From the NCBI GenBank assembly GCA_005879015.1, contig VBMC01000052.1, positions 1 through 5,690 on the forward strand: a DNA stretch of 5,690 nucleotides, written 5' to 3'. Shown here one piece after another: positions 3,368-5,690 of this stretch. A program made the translations under genes and the position numbers. Numbering within the stretch: the stretch's first letter is position 1; every line of letters begins with the position of its first letter. The notes under the pieces are model-generated. The model was given only the letters and a program-made list of their open reading frames with translations, was not told the DNA's origin and did not search any database. The stretch comes from Methanobacteriota archaeon. Its GTDB lineage: Archaea; Thermoplasmatota; Thermoplasmata; RBG-16-68-12.

Positions 3368-5690
3368 GGAAACGAGCCTGACAAAGCGAGGCAGGCCAGT
3401 GGTGGGTCCGGGCCCATTGCGAGTTCAAGTCGATGACTCGATCCGCACGAATCGACTCGTCGCAGCAATCCTCGCAGTTGGTCTCGTGGCAGTCCTCTTT
3501 GCACTCCCCCAGCCCGTCACGGCTGCGGCTCAGGGCCTCGGTGCGTCCGTGCCGACATCTCCCAGCGCCGGGGCGCGGAGTGCCTCACCCCCTTCGCCCA
3601 CACAATCGGGGGAGTCCAGTGTCGACGCCATCCTCGTGTTCGTGAACGGCACCGGAAGCCCATCCTACTCCTTTCGCGGTCATTCCCCCGCGGTTCCGTT
3701 GCCCGTGAACGCACCGCTCGTATGGTCTTGGTTCAGCGGAAACCCCGGATCCCCCAATGTCACGGTTTCCGCAGCGCCGCTCGATACGTCGGGCCGGTCG
3801 TCACAAGCCCGGGTCGCGTTCTCGCGGGAGGGATACGCCGTCGCGGTGTGGGATTCTCAGAGCATCTACGGCACCCGGCTCTGTCCCGGCGCCGCGGTCC
3901 CGACGAACCTCACGAAATCCGACATTCGGTTCTCGATCTTTCAGGACGCCACCGGGAATTGGACTCCATCCGCAGTCGCCGCCACGGCGCCTGCGAACCT
4001 GTCGAATCCGGTTTACAACGAGGGGTTCACTCGCCCGGTAGTCGCGATTGACAACAACGGGAACGGGCTTCTCGCGTTCACCTATCGGCAGACGGATCCG
4101 TGCACGACGGGTGGTGGCACCCGACAGATCCGCTACTCGGTGTGGAATGGAACGAATTTGACCTTTGGCCCGGATGCGCTGCTCGCGGCTTCTGCTGCCC
4201 CTCCCAACTTCGACGTTGACCCCATGGCCGTTGCCTTCTCCTCCCATCTGGTCGTCGGCGACGCGATTACTCGCCAGGACGGGATCGTCACGTGGTGGGA
4301 CGCGGTTGCCCCCGCCAACGCGACCTGTCCCTCGGGGCCGGTGTCCGTCCCCCTGGCCTGGCCACGCTACGCGATCTGGGACGGAAACGGATTCGTCCAG
4401 ATCGACACAGTGCCGGGTCAGCGGCTCGTCGGGGCGAATTACTTCGAATCCCTCGATGTTCGGAGCGGGATGGGGGCTTCCTCGGACCAACGCGGCCACG
4501 TCGGGGTCGCATTCCCCGTGACGACGGTGACGGACCCGTGCACGGGAGCCGGCCTGAGCCACGACGTCTGGCGGGCGATTTGGAACGCGACGACGAACTC
4601 GTGGCAGAACGGGACTGCAGTGGACGCCGGAGGAAACCCCGCTATCGCCTACGGAGCGGAAGTCGGAGGGGACCGCGGCCGCATGGTGTACCAGGGGCCG
4701 GATCCGCCACCGGGCGGCGGGGTCGATCCGACGATTAATCGAAGCCTGTTGAATGGGACGAACATCGCGCCCGTGGGACAAGTCGAAGGTGATGTGAACG
4801 CCGTAGGAGGAGCGCCGTTTCTCGCGGCGCGGACGGGAAGCCCCCAGATCCCGCTCGCGGAGTGGACGTATCTTCAGTACATGGCCCACGACCAGATCCC
4901 GAGCAACATGACCGCCACCGTGCTCGATCGACTCGAGTCGGCGGGTTCGACGAATCTCGTCAACCTGGCAATCCTTCTCGACGAAAGCGGGAACACCTCC
5001 CATGCGACCGATTTCTATGTGAAGCGGCTCGGCCGCACACCCCTGCAGGACCATGGCGAACTGAACATGGGCGATCAGACGACCTTGGACGAGTTCATTG
5101 CGAGGACGGTCGCACGGTACCCCGCCCGCGGCGAATACATGCTCGCGCTGGATGACCACGGGAACGGATGGCGTGGCGCCTGCTCCGACAACCATCCAAC
5201 CACGGGCGATTGGCTCGAACCCTCCGAGCTGCGCGGGGCCTTGACCGCCGCGAACCTGACGTTCCAGGTCGCGCTGTTCAACGGATGTCTCATGGCGAAC
5301 GTCGAGACTGCGTTCCAGGTCGAGGGGTTCGTCCGTTTCATGATCGGATCCCAGGAGAGCATGCCCCTGTCGGTCGGCACACAGGGCATGCGGTACGACC
5401 AATTCCTCGGCCGCCTCATCCAGGACCCCTTCGCAGCAGCCGCAGACCCCATGACGTTTTCCAACTCGATCGTTGCGGACTATGGAGTGGCGAACCTCGG
5501 CCTCCGCGACTACACGCTTTCTTCAATCGACGTCGCCAATGTCGCGGCGCTCGTGAACGCGATCACCGCCTTCCGCAATCTCGGGGTTCCGATGATCGAC
5601 CAGCCGAACTTCAACGAGACCGTCTACAACCAGCTCCGAATCGACCGGAACAACGCGCAGGCGATGCGGGCGGATTCGGGAGTCCGGGAT
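3366..5690 (+). CDS. Secreted C11 (clostripain-like) cysteine peptidase with propeller-like N-terminal region, 3' end outside window
   Basis: This is an open frame of 775 codons with no stop before the right edge. A charged N-region leads to a hydrophobic segment (31-47) and an AxA-type cleavage site (TAAA before Gln56), so the protein should be exported. Residues 150 to about 490 form several repeats with beta-strand character. The peptidase domain starts near 499 (EWTYLQYMAHD). It contains LALDDHGNGWRG with catalytic His598 and FNGCLMANVETAF with catalytic Cys641, a 43-residue spacing that fits family C11. ESMP (664-667) follows, as in the family. C11 enzymes usually cleave after Arg or Lys and often mature by self-cleavage. 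Sixteen N-x-S/T sequons suggest heavy surface glycosylation. The start is uncertain: ATG 3366 overlaps a TATA-like element and lacks a ribosome binding site; GTG 3399 (GAGG upstream) or TTG 3417 (GGTGGG upstream) would shorten the N-region. The substrate is unknown. Confidence 0.9.
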   Translation, partial: METSLTKRGRPVVGPGPLRVQVDDSIRTNRLVAAILAVGLVAVLFALPQPVTAAAQGLGASVPTSPSAGARSASPPSPTQSGESSVDAILVFVNGTGSPSYSFRGHSPAVPLPVNAPLVWSWFSGNPGSPNVTVSAAPLDTSGRSSQARVAFSREGYAVAVWDSQSIYGTRLCPGAAVPTNLTKSDIRFSIFQDATGNWTPSAVAATAPANLSNPVYNEGFTRPVVAIDNNGNGLLAFTYRQTDPCTTGGGTRQIRYSVWNGTNLTFGPDALLAASAAPPNFDVDPMAVAFSSHLVVGDAITRQDGIVTWWDAVAPANATCPSGPVSVPLAWPRYAIWDGNGFVQIDTVPGQRLVGANYFESLDVRSGMGASSDQRGHVGVAFPVTTVTDPCTGAGLSHDVWRAIWNATTNSWQNGTAVDAGGNPAIAYGAEVGGDRGRMVYQGPDPPPGGGVDPTINRSLLNGTNIAPVGQVEGDVNAVGGAPFLAARTGSPQIPLAEWTYLQYMAHDQIPSNMTATVLDRLESAGSTNLVNLAILLDESGNTSHATDFYVKRLGRTPLQDHGELNMGDQTTLDEFIARTVARYPARGEYMLALDDHGNGWRGACSDNHPTTGDWLEPSELRGALTAANLTFQVALFNGCLMANVETAFQVEGFVRFMIGSQESMPLSVGTQGMRYDQFLGRLIQDPFAAAADPMTFSNSIVADYGVANLGLRDYTLSSIDVANVAALVNAITAFRNLGVPMIDQPNFNETVYNQLRIDRNNAQAMRADSGVRD
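3456..3530 (+). other. Signal peptide hydrophobic core and cleavage region
   Basis: Codons 31-55 of the peptidase frame encode a stretch of Leu, Val, Ala, Ile and Phe (31-47), then Pro-Gln-Pro and TAAA before Gln56. This fits Sec-type export with signal peptidase I cleavage near residue 55. No lipobox Cys is present, so a lipoprotein is unlikely. Residues 56-78 that follow are rich in Ser, Pro, Gly and Ala and look like a flexible linker. Confidence 0.7.
3813..4835 (+). repeat. Protein-level repeats, propeller-like blades in the peptidase ectodomain
   Basis: Residues 150-490 of the peptidase hold about five diverged repeats, four of them with one Cys each at 173, 246, 321 and 392 (spacing 73, 75, 71). 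Each has a strand ending in an aromatic pair or Phe (VAVWD, LLAFTY, IVTWWD, VGVAF), then the Cys loop (LCPG, DPCTTG, TCPSG, DPCTGAG), then a second strand ending in an aromatic and a turn (RFSIFQDATG, RYSVWNGT, RYAIWDGNG, WRAIWNATT). A fifth copy without Cys runs from about 440 with NRSLLNGT at 458-465. The pattern suits beta-propeller blades of the BNR/TolB-like type, but the fold is inferred. Confidence 0.6.

Noticed and set aside
3172..3504. Minus-strand frame of 110 codons across the divergent intergenic region
   Set aside because: It covers the rpl7ae promoter and the start of the peptidase gene, has no ribosome binding site or recognisable motif, and its composition matches random GC-rich translation.
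3801..5402. Open minus-strand frame of 533 codons opposite the peptidase
   Set aside because: It lies wholly antisense to the C11 gene, whose motifs are unmistakable. Its translation is Arg/Gly/Pro-rich without any recognisable motif, as expected for a shadow frame in GC-rich DNA with strong third-position bias.

Overview
The window is GC-rich archaeal DNA. All five genes on the minus strand are archaeal-type translation or nucleotide genes, in the order L7Ae, S28e, L24e, nucleoside diphosphate kinase, aIF5B, which is a well-known archaeal cluster. TATA-like elements with archaeal spacing and GGAGGT/GGTGA-type ribosome binding sites agree. I would guess a GC-rich euryarchaeal or Thermoplasmatota-like lineage, but this is an inference from gene order and protein style, not something the sequence proves.

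Layout. Positions 3128 down to 1436 hold a tight minus-strand operon: rpl7ae, rps28e, rpl24e and ndk, with gaps of 25 and 4 bases and then a one-base TGATG overlap. After a 135-base gap, infB (aIF5B) starts at 1300 and runs off the left edge. It seems to have its own TATA element, placed so that the mRNA would be leaderless. The operon promoter lies near 3218-3225, giving rpl7ae a leader of about 68 nt. Positions 3226-3359 hold no convincing gene. From about 3366 to the right edge a single plus-strand reading frame encodes a large secreted protein: a signal peptide, a repeat region resembling a beta-propeller, and a C11 (clostripain-like) cysteine peptidase domain with His598 and Cys641. It has no stop in the window.

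The operon is a housekeeping unit. It supplies a K-turn-binding ribosomal protein, two small ribosomal proteins, NTP synthesis, and the GTPase that joins the ribosomal subunits. The divergent peptidase is functionally unrelated and looks like part of an extracellular protein-degrading or cell-surface set.

Points worth a second look: L24e carries a C-terminal extension of about 145 residues; Ndk has Thr where the family has an almost invariant phosphate-binding Lys; the peptidase joins a Cys-regular propeller-like ectodomain to a C11 domain with Asn in place of the usual Asp two residues before the catalytic Cys; and the rpl7ae leader could fold around its own ribosome binding site. I saw no CRISPR array, tRNA, rRNA, insertion sequence or other mobile element.
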